From NCBI GenBank assembly GCA_032718475.1, contig JAUCBJ010004842.1, positions 1 through 52,601 of the forward strand: a stretch of 52,601 nucleotides of DNA, given 5' to 3'. This document shows positions 31,912-41,599 of the stretch, piece by piece. Every line of letters starts with the position of its first letter. The first letter of the stretch is position 1. The notes under the pieces are model-generated. The model was not told the DNA's origin. It did no database searches and worked only from the letters and a program-made list of their open reading frames with translations. Source of the DNA: Nemertoderma westbladi (taxonomy: Eukaryota; Xenacoelomorpha; Nemertodermatida; Nemertodermatidae). The position numbers were made by a program, and so were the translations under genes.

Positions 31912-32040
31912 GGTTGTGTTGATATACGAAAAGTAGGTTGTGTTGATATACGAAAAGTAAATTATCAAGCTATGCCTGTAATCGAATTCCATGGCAAAAA
32001 TACTAATCCACTAGGTTATGGCGTGGTAAAAGCAGTTTAA
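31912..32040 (+). pseudogene. 24-bp tandem duplication and possible decayed zinc-knuckle region
   Basis: GGTTGTGTTGATATACGAAA plus AGTA is present twice in exact tandem (31912-31935, 31936-31959). The frame through it (GCVDIRKV twice, then NYQAMPVIEFHGKNTNPLGYG) has the spacing of retroviral-type gag CCHC knuckles with most cysteines replaced. It may be the gag end of element F, whose pol lies beyond the RTE insertion. The protein reading is speculative; the duplication is certain. Confidence 0.4.
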
Positions 32041-32471
32041 AATAAGTTGTATGAGCCAGTATGTGATGGCACGAATATATCAAAAGCTTCCATTCCCAGT
32101 GTAATGCAACTGTTTAGCCACTGTTTAAAAATTAGATAATGTTGATGTGATTCTAAAAGAATCAGATTTTGAAGTCAAAATGAATAAAAGAGTTAGATTG
32201 GTGGAAGCTAGAATGGTTTTGGTGTGAAAATTGTATCATAGGGGATAAAATTTGAAGCGGTATTGGAGATTATGGCATTACGTTAAACAATGTTAATGAG
32301 ACATAATTAGAAAATGGCATTAAATCATTAATAGATAATAAATTTATAATTGTTGTAATTCGAATGCGAATATGATCCAATCATACACGGTCCATTAAGT
32401 GTGTTTTAACTTTGCTACCCGTAGTTCAGGCACATAGAGAAAGTACACCTGTGCGTCCGTGTTTAGACTAC

Positions 32472-35400
32472 TACTACTAGGATCGGCATGCTGCATTGCA
32501 GCTGCATTTTTAAGAATGCTGTGCCGGCTTGTCAACAAAATTGCACCGCCACAACTCCCTATCACCCATGACATTTGCTAGATCATCCGCATCTTTAAGG
32601 CCAGTGTCCTTTAAGATGCGTCTCAAGAAAGTCATGGGCTGTCCACCATGCTTATTCACTCCATGAGGCTGCCAAAGTACAAGATTATGCACTGGCTGGT
32701 CCTCACGGCGAAAGCAATGTCCTGCAAAGCGGAGGCGATTTTGTTCTAGTGTCAAGCTTGGGGGAACCAATGAGACACCTCCAATGTTATATAGTGTCTG
32801 GTTGGAGATGTGTGCATTGTACTTGACACAATGTACCCGGCGTAGCATTCTTGTGAATGTGCCATCCAGAGATTTGGTGTCCTCAGCAGTTAGAGCCCAG
32901 CATGGACTCCCGTAGAGGAGTACTGGAACTACTGCTGCTCTAAATAATCGGACCTTAAGTTTCCGATTAATTCTAGGTGACTTCCAAATCCTGGAAAGCC
33001 TATTCAAGGCTGCCCATGCCTTTCCCTTACGTATTCGAAGGTCCTCACCTGACTTCCGGATCCATGATCCCAGGTAACAGAAGTCGTCCACATGCTCAAG
33101 CATACCATCCTTTGAGCTTATGCTCATCCGATCAGAGACTTGCTGAGGACTTTCAAAGTTAACAGTCAGAATTTTGGTCTTTCTGGAGTTAATAAAAAGA
33201 CCAACACTAGAAGCAGCATGTTCTAATGAGCTGAGGAGCCGCTGGGCTCCCTCTAATGATTCTGAGAGTACTCCTAAGTCATCAGCAAAGTCTAGATCAG
33301 TTAGGTACTTGGCAGGATTTCCTCGACTTCTGGAGCCAGTAGGTGGAGTTATCATCACCCCATCATCATTATGATGATCTAAGGACATGCGTAGAACATA
33401 GTCAACCACAATAATGAACAAGAATGGTGCAAGTGTGTCTCCTTGGAGGACGCCCCATAACACTTCAAATGGTTCTGTGTCACCGTCAACAGTAGACACA
33501 AATGTTGTCGAACCATCGTATACTGATCTGATTGCTGCAATAATTTCATCAGGAATCCCATATAATGAAAGTATGCTGAACATACATGAGCGAGAGACTG
33601 AATCAAAGGCCTTGAAGAAGTCAACAAAGATAACAGCCAGATGCCTGTCTTTCTTTTTTAATAACTCTTCAATTATCCTTCTAAGTGCCAAAATGGGCTC
33701 CATGGTCCCACGACCTTTACGGAACCCATTCTGATTTCCACGTAGCAGTCTCTCAATGGGATCCCTGATGCGATTTAATAGAATTCTATTGTATAGTTTT
33801 GCAGCAATCGAGATCAATGAGATTCCCCGAAAAGAACCATAGAGTGTTAGGTTGCCCTTCTTGGGAACTGGCACCAACTTATTTGTTTTCATTTCTTGTG
33901 GGACTCTTGTTGTACGGTACATGTCTACTATGATGGGATAGATGAGCTTTAAACACTCAGGTATTTTAAAGACCTCAGGGGGAACACCATCTACTCCACT
34001 GGCACGATTGGTCTTAATGCTCTTTGCAGCAGCCTTCACTTCTGCAAAGGAGATATCGCCAATGGGAATATCTGGGAGTACAGACTCAGACACTTTTACT
34101 TCTATAAAGTTATCAGGCAATACCCTGTCATTATTGAGGAGCTTTTCAAAGTGGGCTTTCCAACCATTGAGGCGATCGGCTGGTGATTCAGCCTTAACCT
34201 TGGTGGTTGGTTGGCTTTTCCGCCCAGTAAGCAGATTGATCGATTTCCATGCCTGGGATGATTGCCTGCTGTCGTCAGCATCATTGATGGCATCAACCTG
34301 TTGGTTTATTAGCTCCTGTAGATTAACAGAGTACTGCCTGTTCAGGGACCTAGATGCAGCTTTAACTGCATTCTTGGCCGCTGTAGTCTGTTTGAGTCGG
34401 GACTCTTTCTGCGCCTTATGAAGGTCATTTCGGCACTTCTGAATTTTGTTGTCAGTCCAGGGGGCCCTTTTCCTGTTTCGAGGGTATACAGGAACTGTTT
34501 CTGCAGCTGCTAACTTAACTGCTTCTGTAAAGGCAGTATAGCCCTCACAGTGATCTGCCGCCTCAGAGGCAAGAGCCTCATACCTGTTGCTCAGCTGTAG
34601 TGTGAAGCTGGATCTCACACTTGGCTGTTGCAACAGAGAGGACCAGTCATGCCGTGGCAAGGCAGATTTCGTTGTTCTGCTAGCACGCAGACTAAGTCTT
34701 ACCTTTGCCACAATAAGGCGGTGATCACTGGAGAAGGGTCGAAGTGTAAATGCATTACAGTCTTGTATAGAGCTCCTGTATTTCCTACGAAACAGAATAT
34801 GGTCTATCTGGGACTTGTGACCACTGGGTCCACTATGAGTCCATAGCTTTCCAGTTCGCTTCTTGAACTGGGTTCCAGCCGAAAACAATCCATTTCCAGA
34901 GATAAAATCCTGAAGATGGACAGAATTTCGGTTAACACTATTGCTATAGACCCAGGGCGATGTAGGTGATTGATGCAGACTTGCATTAAAGTCTCCCAGG
35001 AATGTTAAGAATGCATGCTGATCCACTCCATCAGTTGCTGCTTGTAGATTGTGGTAGAAATTTTCCACCTCCTCTACAGGGGCAACACTAGTTGGAGAGT
35101 AGCACACAATCAGAACCACCTTAGGAAACTTCTTAGCCAGTCTTCCAGAACATGAGAAGTGGCAACGGATGATGCGGTTAGAGATTTGGTCTATTTTGTC
35201 CAATGCTGCATGTGCAGTTGGATTCATCAATAGACCAATTCCACCATTGCCACTATCATCTGCTGACGCGAGGGCGAGTCGCCAACCGCCTCCCATGTCC
35301 TTAATCAGAACCTCATCAGTCTGTCCAGTCTGCATTCGGTGCTCTTGAACACCCACTGCGCTAAGAGAAAGCTTATCTGCCAAGGCAGTCAGCTCACCTT

Positions 35401-35475
35401 GTCGCATTGGGGACCCGAGTGTTAGGGTGTTTACTGAGGCTAGTCTAGTGACTTGCCTAGTCTAGTGACTTGCTT
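32472..35475 (-). mobile_element. Element D: full-length RTE-clade LINE
   Basis: The element is bounded by the 14-bp target duplication CGTGTTTAGACTAC at 32458-32471 and 35476-35489, which fixes its length at 3,004 bp. The minus strand has a very short 5' leader holding a 17-bp tandem repeat (CTAGTGACTTGC block twice, 35440-35475), one open frame and a 3' end of about 38 bases finishing in TAG trinucleotides. Size, single frame and TAG-type tail fit the RTE clade. Confidence 0.93.
32510..35407 (-). CDS. RTE protein: endonuclease and reverse transcriptase, intact
   Basis: One uninterrupted 965-residue frame starts at ATG 35407. The apurinic endonuclease occupies roughly residues 1-235, with VGVQEHRMQ, GGIGLLMN, LGDFNAS, SQIDHILFRR and FSSDHRLIV. 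The reverse transcriptase, roughly 440-730, shows GVDGVPPEVF, GISLISIAAKLYNRIL, IFVDFFKAFDSVSR, GVLQGDTLAPFLF and LDFADDLGVLS (both catalytic aspartates). The C-terminal part has LRRVHCVKYN, RLRFAGHCFRR and LRRILKDTGL, typical of RTE elements. The frame is also open upstream of the ATG back to about 35443, and VNTLTLGSP just before the ATG resembles the usual endonuclease first strand, so initiation may be further upstream at a non-ATG codon. Nicking and target-primed reverse transcription are the known roles. It may still be active. Confidence 0.92.
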   Translation of the reverse strand: MRQGELTALADKLSLSAVGVQEHRMQTGQTDEVLIKDMGGGWRLALASADDSGNGGIGLLMNPTAHAALDKIDQISNRIIRCHFSCSGRLAKKFPKVVLIVCYSPTSVAPVEEVENFYHNLQAATDGVDQHAFLTFLGDFNASLHQSPTSPWVYSNSVNRNSVHLQDFISGNGLFSAGTQFKKRTGKLWTHSGPSGHKSQIDHILFRRKYRSSIQDCNAFTLRPFSSDHRLIVAKVRLSLRASRTTKSALPRHDWSSLLQQPSVRSSFTLQLSNRYEALASEAADHCEGYTAFTEAVKLAAAETVPVYPRNRKRAPWTDNKIQKCRNDLHKAQKESRLKQTTAAKNAVKAASRSLNRQYSVNLQELINQQVDAINDADDSRQSSQAWKSINLLTGRKSQPTTKVKAESPADRLNGWKAHFEKLLNNDRVLPDNFIEVKVSESVLPDIPIGDISFAEVKAAAKSIKTNRASGVDGVPPEVFKIPECLKLIYPIIVDMYRTTRVPQEMKTNKLVPVPKKGNLTLYGSFRGISLISIAAKLYNRILLNRIRDPIERLLRGNQNGFRKGRGTMEPILALRRIIEELLKKKDRHLAVIFVDFFKAFDSVSRSCMFSILSLYGIPDEIIAAIRSVYDGSTTFVSTVDGDTEPFEVLWGVLQGDTLAPFLFIIVVDYVLRMSLDHHNDDGVMITPPTGSRSRGNPAKYLTDLDFADDLGVLSESLEGAQRLLSSLEHAASSVGLFINSRKTKILTVNFESPQQVSDRMSISSKDGMLEHVDDFCYLGSWIRKSGEDLRIRKGKAWAALNRLSRIWKSPRINRKLKVRLFRAAVVPVLLYGSPCWALTAEDTKSLDGTFTRMLRRVHCVKYNAHISNQTLYNIGGVSLVPPSLTLEQNRLRFAGHCFRREDQPVHNLVLWQPHGVNKHGGQPMTFLRRILKDTGLKDADDLANVMGDRELWRCNFVDKPAQHS

Positions 35476-35580
35476 CGTGTTTAGACTACACTCTGGTTAA
35501 TATGAAAATGTATAGTTTTCCAGGCCAACAGATGTCTGTATGCAACAAAAACTATTCAAATGTTGACAAAGATCACATAA

Positions 35581-35698
35581 CTCGGCGTTGGTAGATATCA
35601 AGAAAGCATACTTGCAAATTCCAGTCCACCCGAATTTGTTCAAATATCAAGTAGTATTATGGAAAGATAATGTGTTTATGAAGACCAGAATAGGCTTT
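35581..35698 (+). pseudogene. Element F pol, reverse transcriptase part 1
   Basis: The frame (VDIKKAYLQIPVHPNLFKY, then QVVLWKDNVFMKTRIGF) is the first-aspartate region of an LTR-element reverse transcriptase. It stops at 35698 where a foldback insertion begins. The last 12 bases AGAATAGGCTTT are repeated at 36571-36582, where the coding resumes. Confidence 0.72.
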
Positions 35699-36570
35699 AT
35701 ATGATGTTAGACAACCACGACTTTAGAGGGATTGTGATATTAATATGAAAACAATAAAATAGGAAATGGGGTCTTATTCCCTCAGATACTACCTAGCATT
35801 TAGGGCCACTTGGGCCACTGTTAGTACTCAGGCACTAAGGCCTATTAAAAAATGAAATACCAAATCGATTGTAGTGCTCCCAACCCAACTACCACAAGGA
35901 AAACTGCACCAAACCATACAGTAACTACAGGTACCAATAAGTATTGCACGAATAGGCTATCCCATAAATTAAGAAAAATATTGGACATTATGTCCGCCGA
36001 AAAGGTAAGTCTAAGTAATAAATTTTATAAAAATAAAATGGCTTCGGAGATTTAAACACTGAACCCTGGGATTCGTGGATTCTCCTCATCAGCAGTGTGC
36101 CACGAACCCCGTTTCAACTCTGTTTGGTGGTACGGTAGGATTTCTAATTTATTGGTCATTGTCTTAATTTAGTGGTGCAGTTTTGTTAGGGTACGGGTGG
36201 GGTTCGTGGCACACTGCTGATGAGGAGAACCACGAATCCCAGGGTACAGTGTTTAAATCTCCGAAACCCTTTTATTTTTATTTTTATAAAATTTATTACT
36301 TAGACTTACCTTTTCGGCGGACAAAATGTCCTATATTTTTCTTAATTTATGGGCTAGCCTATTCGTGCAATACTTACTGGTACCTGTAGTTAATGTATGG
36401 TTTGGTTCAGTTTTCATTGTGGTAGTTGGGTTGGGAGCACTACAATCGATTTTGTATTTCATTTTTTAATAGGCCTTAGTGCCTGAGTACTAACAGTGGC
36501 CCAAGTGGCCCTAAATGCTAGGTAGTATCAGAGGGAATAAGACCCCATTTCCTATTTTATTGTTTTCATA
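35699..36570. mobile_element. Foldback (long inverted repeat) insertion in element F
   Basis: Arms of about 370 bp at 35744-36110 and 36199-36570 are near-perfect inverted copies, with an 88-base loop. The insertion is flanked by the 12-bp direct repeat AGAATAGGCTTT (35687-35698 and 36571-36582). No transposase is encoded. A 67-residue frame at 35852-36055 lies in the left arm and its mirror in the right; neither resembles a known family. Confidence 0.85.
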
Positions 36571-37400
36571 AGAATAGGCTTTGGTTTAGAGATAGTGAGG
36601 AAAGTTCTTTGAAACCATTATAGAATTTATTTTGCGTGATAACAATTTCCAGAATCAGAGGTTGATATTTCCGTGGATGATATTAACGTAAACATGGATT
36701 TATTTTCAGTAGATTGCATCAAGAACCTTACGGTTTACTACCATAAGAAACCATGTGATATTACTGACTCTAGTGTTTTAGTTCTAGAGGTGTATCTTGA
36801 AAGCGATATTATGATGTGGCGCCGAAGAGAACAGAGCAATTTAAACCCTAATATTATCTCCATGGCGAGAAGGGATGTATTTTCGTGGCGTGGGTAGTTA
36901 CATAGTTTGACACTACCCAGTAGTGGTTGGTTGGTTGGTTACTGGTAACCACAAGTTGGATTAATTCTAAAGTATTCTAAAGTTTGTTCTTGGATTTTAA
37001 ATGCTGTTAGTGAGGTATGGAAAAAATTACAAATTAGGGATCCTGTAGGCGGGGTGTGTGGCATGTGGATTTATGTGTAAGATTTGGACTGATGCCAATG
37101 ACATTGCCAAGTCAGCGATATTGGAAGTGGATGGAGATGTCATTGATGATGCATCATGGATTAGAAAGAAAACCGAATTAAAGTAGCATATTGATTATTA
37201 ATGTCTACGAGTTAAACGCGATCCTAGGTGTGAAATGTGAATATACGGATTCGGATATCGCTGCCGGTGGGGTAAATAACACAATTAATAATTACACGAT
37301 AATCCACATAGTAGTCTTTACGACCATATTGTAAATCGTCGATTAGAGGTGTTGCAAGAGGTGGTAATATTGTACAAACTGTCATTCAGTGTTGTTTGGA
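36571..37400 (+). pseudogene. Element F pol, reverse transcriptase part 2 and RNase H
   Basis: After the foldback the frame resumes with RIGFGLEIVRKVL. EVDISVDDINVN follows near 36660-36695 (SVDD at the active-site position), then LVLEVYLESDIMMWRRRE and RRDVFSW. At 37082-37186 RNase H is recognisable: WTDANDIAKSAILEVDGDVI and DDASWIRKK. YELNAILGVKCEYTDSD and NRRLEVLQEVVILYKL follow to 37395. Several stops show deep decay. It is an LTR-retrotransposon pol, gypsy-like in RNase H; the lineage is not assigned. Confidence 0.7.
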
Positions 37401-37644
37401 ATTATCAAGGATGGCGCAAAAATGGATAAGTATTGCATGTGGTAATTGTTCTCCCGTTATTGGTGCTGTTATCCAAAATTGTTCCAAATTGACTTGTTGC
37501 GGAATCTCAATGGAAAGAATACAAATATTACAATATGAGGAGAAAAATACAGAACAATTTATGTCTGTCAATGTCCGCTCGACAGGCGGGATACTTACTG
37601 TAAAAATCTGCGGGATAGTTACTGTAAAAATCTCAGGATATATA

Positions 37645-37690
37645 ACACTGACTGACTGACTGACTGACTGACTGACTGACTGACTGACTG
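37645..37690. repeat. GACT tetranucleotide microsatellite
   Basis: About eleven copies of CTGA/GACT in uninterrupted tandem. Confidence 0.95.
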
Positions 37691-37767
37691 ATAATTATCT
37701 AGGTTCAGGCACTTCCTGCCTGGCGATTTTGTTGAAATTTTACAAGTAAATTGCTTTGGTGGTTCAT

Positions 37768-37826
37768 ACTACTAGGATCGGCATGCTGCATTGCAGCTGC
37801 ATTTTTAAGAATGCTGTGCCGGCTTC
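37768..37826 (-). mobile_element. RTE 3'-end stub, 59 bp
   Basis: It is identical to the last 59 bases of element D (GCCGGCACAGCATTCTTAAA through CCTAGTAGTA). It is a 5'-truncated copy, here flanked by TTCAT on both sides as a possible short target duplication. It shows that the D family has inserted more than once. Confidence 0.85.
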
Positions 37827-38221
37827 ATATGCTGTGGTGGTTCATAATCGCGTTACAAAATATCAGATCAATTCAATGTGTGGTATTCGATATATTTCGT
37901 TTTTTTTTAAATTACTTTGGCGCGAAATTAAAAGCAATGGTAAAGTAACAACTCCTGCCTGAGCTGCTGCAGCAGCTAGCTGTGTAGTAATGATTGAGTT
38001 CAGAGCTGCCTGAGATAGAATTCCATCAAGACAGAATTTCTTGACTACACCCCTCCTGCTGCTGGCTGCTGGCTGAGTCTACACATCCTTTATCTTGTAA
38101 ATAGGATTCTTCCCCCGGGCTCCTTCCAGCCAGCTTGCTGGCTTTCTAGTGTATAAATCAGTAAAAGTCTAGTTACTAAACAATAATGAGACTATGTGGA
38201 GAAAGTTGAAAGTACTGCCCG

Positions 38222-38560
38222 ATGGCATCATTGTGTGCCAATATTACCAAATGTCTTAATTACCGAAGCTGTCATGAATGTTCATTTGCCATATGGGCAC
38301 CCTTGAAACAACTAGAGAAACTTTACGCAGACAATGTTATTTTCCAGAAATGTCTGTTAAATGTAATGTATGTCATCAAGAAATCTGAGCAATGCGCTCT
38401 GGCCAATCCAATTGTTCCAGTTACTAGCGTCCCAAACACTCAATTAGTTATACCTGATAGACTTTGGCAAGTCGTACATATGGATACTTAAGATATCGGG
38501 AGATACAGAGTACAATGGTTTGTTAGTTGTATTCGATTTTTTTTTTAATTTAAAATTTGT
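38222..38560 (+). pseudogene. Decayed integrase piece (element F), copy 1
   Basis: One frame gives 89 residues ending LVIPDRLWQVVHMDT, the start of an integrase core with its first catalytic aspartate. Other frames in the same place give the zinc-domain CNVCHQ piece and, downstream, EYNGLLVVFDFF. The protein is thus split over three frames by indels. The identical indels are present in the copy at 49211-49549, so decay preceded duplication. Confidence 0.7.
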
Positions 38561-38600
38561 GAATTCAAAAATTATTAAATTCCCATAATTTGCTCTTCAG

Positions 38601-38708
38601 ATATTGATGAATGCTCTACCGATACTGATAATTGCCACAGTAGTGCCAGCTGCACAAACAATGATGGTAGTTTCACATGTGCATGCAATTCAGGCTATTC
38701 TGGCAATG
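38601..38708 (+). CDS. EGF exon E2, in-frame 15-bp deletion
   Basis: The exon follows GCTCTTCAG and reads DIDECSTDTDNCHSSASC, then NNDGSFTCACNSGYSGN, then a donor GTATGC. Compared with E6 (its duplicate) it lacks 15 bases between two CAATGGT repeats, removing five residues including the sixth cysteine. The phase is unchanged, so it could still splice, but the last disulfide cannot form. It may be a tolerated variant or a dying exon. Confidence 0.75.
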
Positions 38709-39414
38709 GTATGCAAATTTCTAATACATTTCAAATACAATTAACCCTTACAAGCCCAAGGCCTTTTCTACTCCTGAAAAGCCCAGGGGGGGTGGGGGGT
38801 GTGTGGATTCCACCCCCCCCCCCCCCCCCCCCCCCTCTACTGATCACGGCTATTTGTAAATGGATTTTTTTGAAATTTGATGGAAACCTACACATACATA
38901 TTACAAACTCAAAACAAACAAAAAAATTGAAAACCACTGTAGTGACACTGTGTTGGCACTTTTCGCACAGGGTACCAAAAAAAATTCTGCACCATGCTTA
39001 TTGCGGCTCTTTATGTTTGAATGTTTTGGTCAAAATTGGTCAAACCGTAAACAAACATATTACAAAAATGGATCTGAAGAAAATTCCTGAAAGATTCGTC
39101 GGATTGACACTAATAGCACATTTAGTGGTGCTAAAAAATTTCTTTGCATGCATATTTTTTGAAAATTTTTCGAAAAATCTAATTATTTACATGCAAATAC
39201 ACTTTTGTATACAATACAACCATGCTGATTCGAAAATCCATTGTCTATTTTTTAACTGCAATTCAAGTTTTTCCGCAATTGCGATGTCAATTTTTTAGAA
39301 TTTGACTACTTGCACTATTTGTGCTATTGTGGTACTTCTTAAAAATTCCGAATTTTGACATAGAATTATACACAATCTTGTTATAAATGGATTCAGCGTT
39401 CAAAATAACCCAAT

Positions 39415-40773
39415 ATCACCGATATACACCATGTCCCAGAATATACAGTAGTGTCGTAATTCAGTGACACGCCCCCCCCCCCCCCCCCCCCCCTAATTTT
39501 TCTGCAAATCGTAATGAGATTGCATAAAATTTGAAACAGAGATAGTTTCACCTCCCGACCACTGACTGGGTGAGCCAGAATTTTTATTTTTGCTTTCAAT
39601 CTTTAGCTACAAGCGTTTAAAAAAAGTGTCTCCAGCGATATTACACCAGTTACACCGCAGTTATTCTTCTACATTATAGCTGTTTGTTGGTACCAAAGGG
39701 AAGATGGCCCTGCATGGATTTCAAATATGTAACGCAATTTGAATTTCGTTGAAAAATGGCTGAGATATGGGCGTTCAAATGTTGCATGGTTATGCAACTG
39801 CGCGAGGCTATTTTATTCTATTTAATAAATGCATCATAATCTGGAATATTTTGTTTATCCACGTTTGTTTGTTTATACGTAGCTGGGCAACAGTGCATTA
39901 CATCTTTAATCATACTATTACGTAGCTATTCATACATTCAATGGTCACAAGACGCCTCGCAGAATCGCTAGCATTAAAGTGGGAGAAGCCCTACTCGTCG
40001 ATCATGGGATGGGTGCGAAACAGGCTGTCGTTTGCTGTTCTGCGTGCTAAAGGGTCATGTATTCGTGGGTCTCGGACAAAGTGGCATTCCGCAGGAGCTG
40101 TGGATGGGGCATCTGCACCATTAGAGCACTACCCTTAACTTTTACAACGAAAGCCCCAAGGCAGGGCGGCTACGGGTGGGTGGGATAACTTGATCATTCT
40201 ATATTTAGTTATTTCTTAATTAGTTATTTCTTAATTAGTTATTTCTTATATACCTATTTGTAATAATTGTGCTTTGCTTGGTTTCACTATAATAATTGTT
40301 TAATAATGATGTATGAATGGCTAAATGTTTGAGCTATTCATACATTTAAAAAATGTTCCAGAATAATATGGTTTATTTATTAATAGAATAAAATAGCCTC
40401 GCGTCGTTGCAAAACCATGCAACATTTGAACGCCCATATCTCAGCTATTTTTCAACGAAATTCAAATTGTGTTACATATTTGGAATCCTTGCATGACCAG
40501 CTTTCCATTGGTACCAACAAACAGCTATAAGGTAGAAGAACAAATGAGGTGTAACTGGTGTAATATCGCTGGAGACACTTTTTTTAAACGCTTGTAGCTA
40601 AAGATTGAAAGCAAAAATAAAAATTCTGGCTCACCCAGTCAGTGGTCGAGAGGTGAAATTATCTCTGTTTCAAATTTCATGCAATCTCATTACCATTTGT
40701 AGTAAAATAAGGGGGGGGGGGCGTGTCACTGAATTACGACACTATATTCTGGGACATGGTGTATATCGGTGAT
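39415..40773. repeat. Inner inverted repeat of element H1
   Basis: The left arm (39415-39852) and right arm (40370-40773) are inverted copies starting ATCACCGATATACACCATGT, with a poly-C tract (39472-39493) in the left arm and poly-G (40711-40721) in the right. The loop of about 515 bases holds a small frame. The same structure is at 50424-51790. Confidence 0.88.
39941..40138 (+). pseudogene. Short frame in the H1 loop, retroelement-like tail
   Basis: The 65-residue frame (ATG 39941) contains LALKWEKPYSSIMGWVRNRL, then FAVLRAKGSCIRGSRTKW. I recall similar K/RW-KPYS-x3-GWVR-x-RLSF-x2-LRA-x3-C-RGSRTKW tails in animal mobile-element proteins but cannot name the family. It is identical in H2 (50951-51148). 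It has no upstream domain and is probably a captured remnant. Confidence 0.4.
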
Positions 40774-40945
40774 TTTCGCTTTTAGACGGCATTGGATATA
40801 AGTTAACTGAAACAAGTAGTTTATTTGAAAATTATATATTTGAAAAGTTCTAGTAGGTGAGCTGTTCATTTTCGAGCAATTTTGGGTAACCACAGCGTCT
40901 TATAATTGTCACCAATGAAATCAGCACATACGAAAACCTCAGTAT
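40762..40945. repeat. 184-bp direct repeat, left copy, around the H1 insert
   Basis: It matches 42612-42794 with few changes. H2 has this block once (51778-51955). The 1.85-kb difference between H1 and H2 equals one repeat plus what lies between. Confidence 0.88.
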
Positions 40946-41599
40946 TGACAAAATGATACAAAATGGTTGTAAAGCAACATAACATGAATTTGGGTAAAAT
41001 ATGCCTTGCAAATTTTGTTCAAGTTATGATTGCTCAGGCAGCTTTCAAGAGTTTGCCAATCCAAATGGTAGCTTTGGTCTCTGAGAAAAGAGCTTTCGAA
41101 TGAGCCCAAAACGAACTTCGTACGACCACTAGAACTGGAGATTATACATTTTAAAGATCTCCGATGACTGATAAGTCTATTCCGTGTAATCCCACAAAGA
41201 CCGCAGAGTCGCTTATTTGAGTCCCGTCTTCATTCCGGAGACTTGAAGTTGTCTTATAAACTGATCAGTAGGTCCAATAATCATAAAAAAATATCTTCTC
41301 AATTAAAATTTTGTGCTCTTTCTCGTGGAGACATCCAATTAGCACCACTGAGCACAGAAATATTCAGAAATTGAATGCAAACCCCAAACTTCATCTCCTT
41401 TACCGATATCGCATACATCGGAGCCAGTATCTTCTATCCCAGATATCTCGAAAACTAAGCAAGATATGGGAAAACGGTTTCCATATTTGGATTCAGCATG
41501 AAATTCTCCATCAGATAGGATATGTTTCAAAAATTCGACTTTTTGGTCTGAAAATGCGCTACCCCCCCCCCCCCCCCCCCTTAATTTCCCCTCGCACTC

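Larger units (their letters stand above)
37842..38740 (+). repeat. Segmental duplication copy 1, left part
   Basis: From AATCGCGTTACAAAATATCA onward the sequence matches 48381-49744. Copy 1 has about 26 extra bases at 37888-37916. Copy 2 has 479 extra bases after CATCCTTTATC. The similarity continues through exon E2/E6 and element H. Confidence 0.92.

Noticed and set aside
36200-36250. CTGATGAG...CGAAT in the foldback right arm resembling a hammerhead ribozyme core
   Set aside because: The expected stem II between CTGATGA and GAA does not pair, and the base after GAA is not the usual A. A simple TTCGTGG/CCACGAA hairpin explains the local symmetry better.
38711-39298. 195-codon frame passing through the poly-C tract (poly-proline)
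   Set aside because: It starts in EGF intron sequence, crosses an inverted-repeat end and a homopolymer, and has no family signature. It is open by chance.
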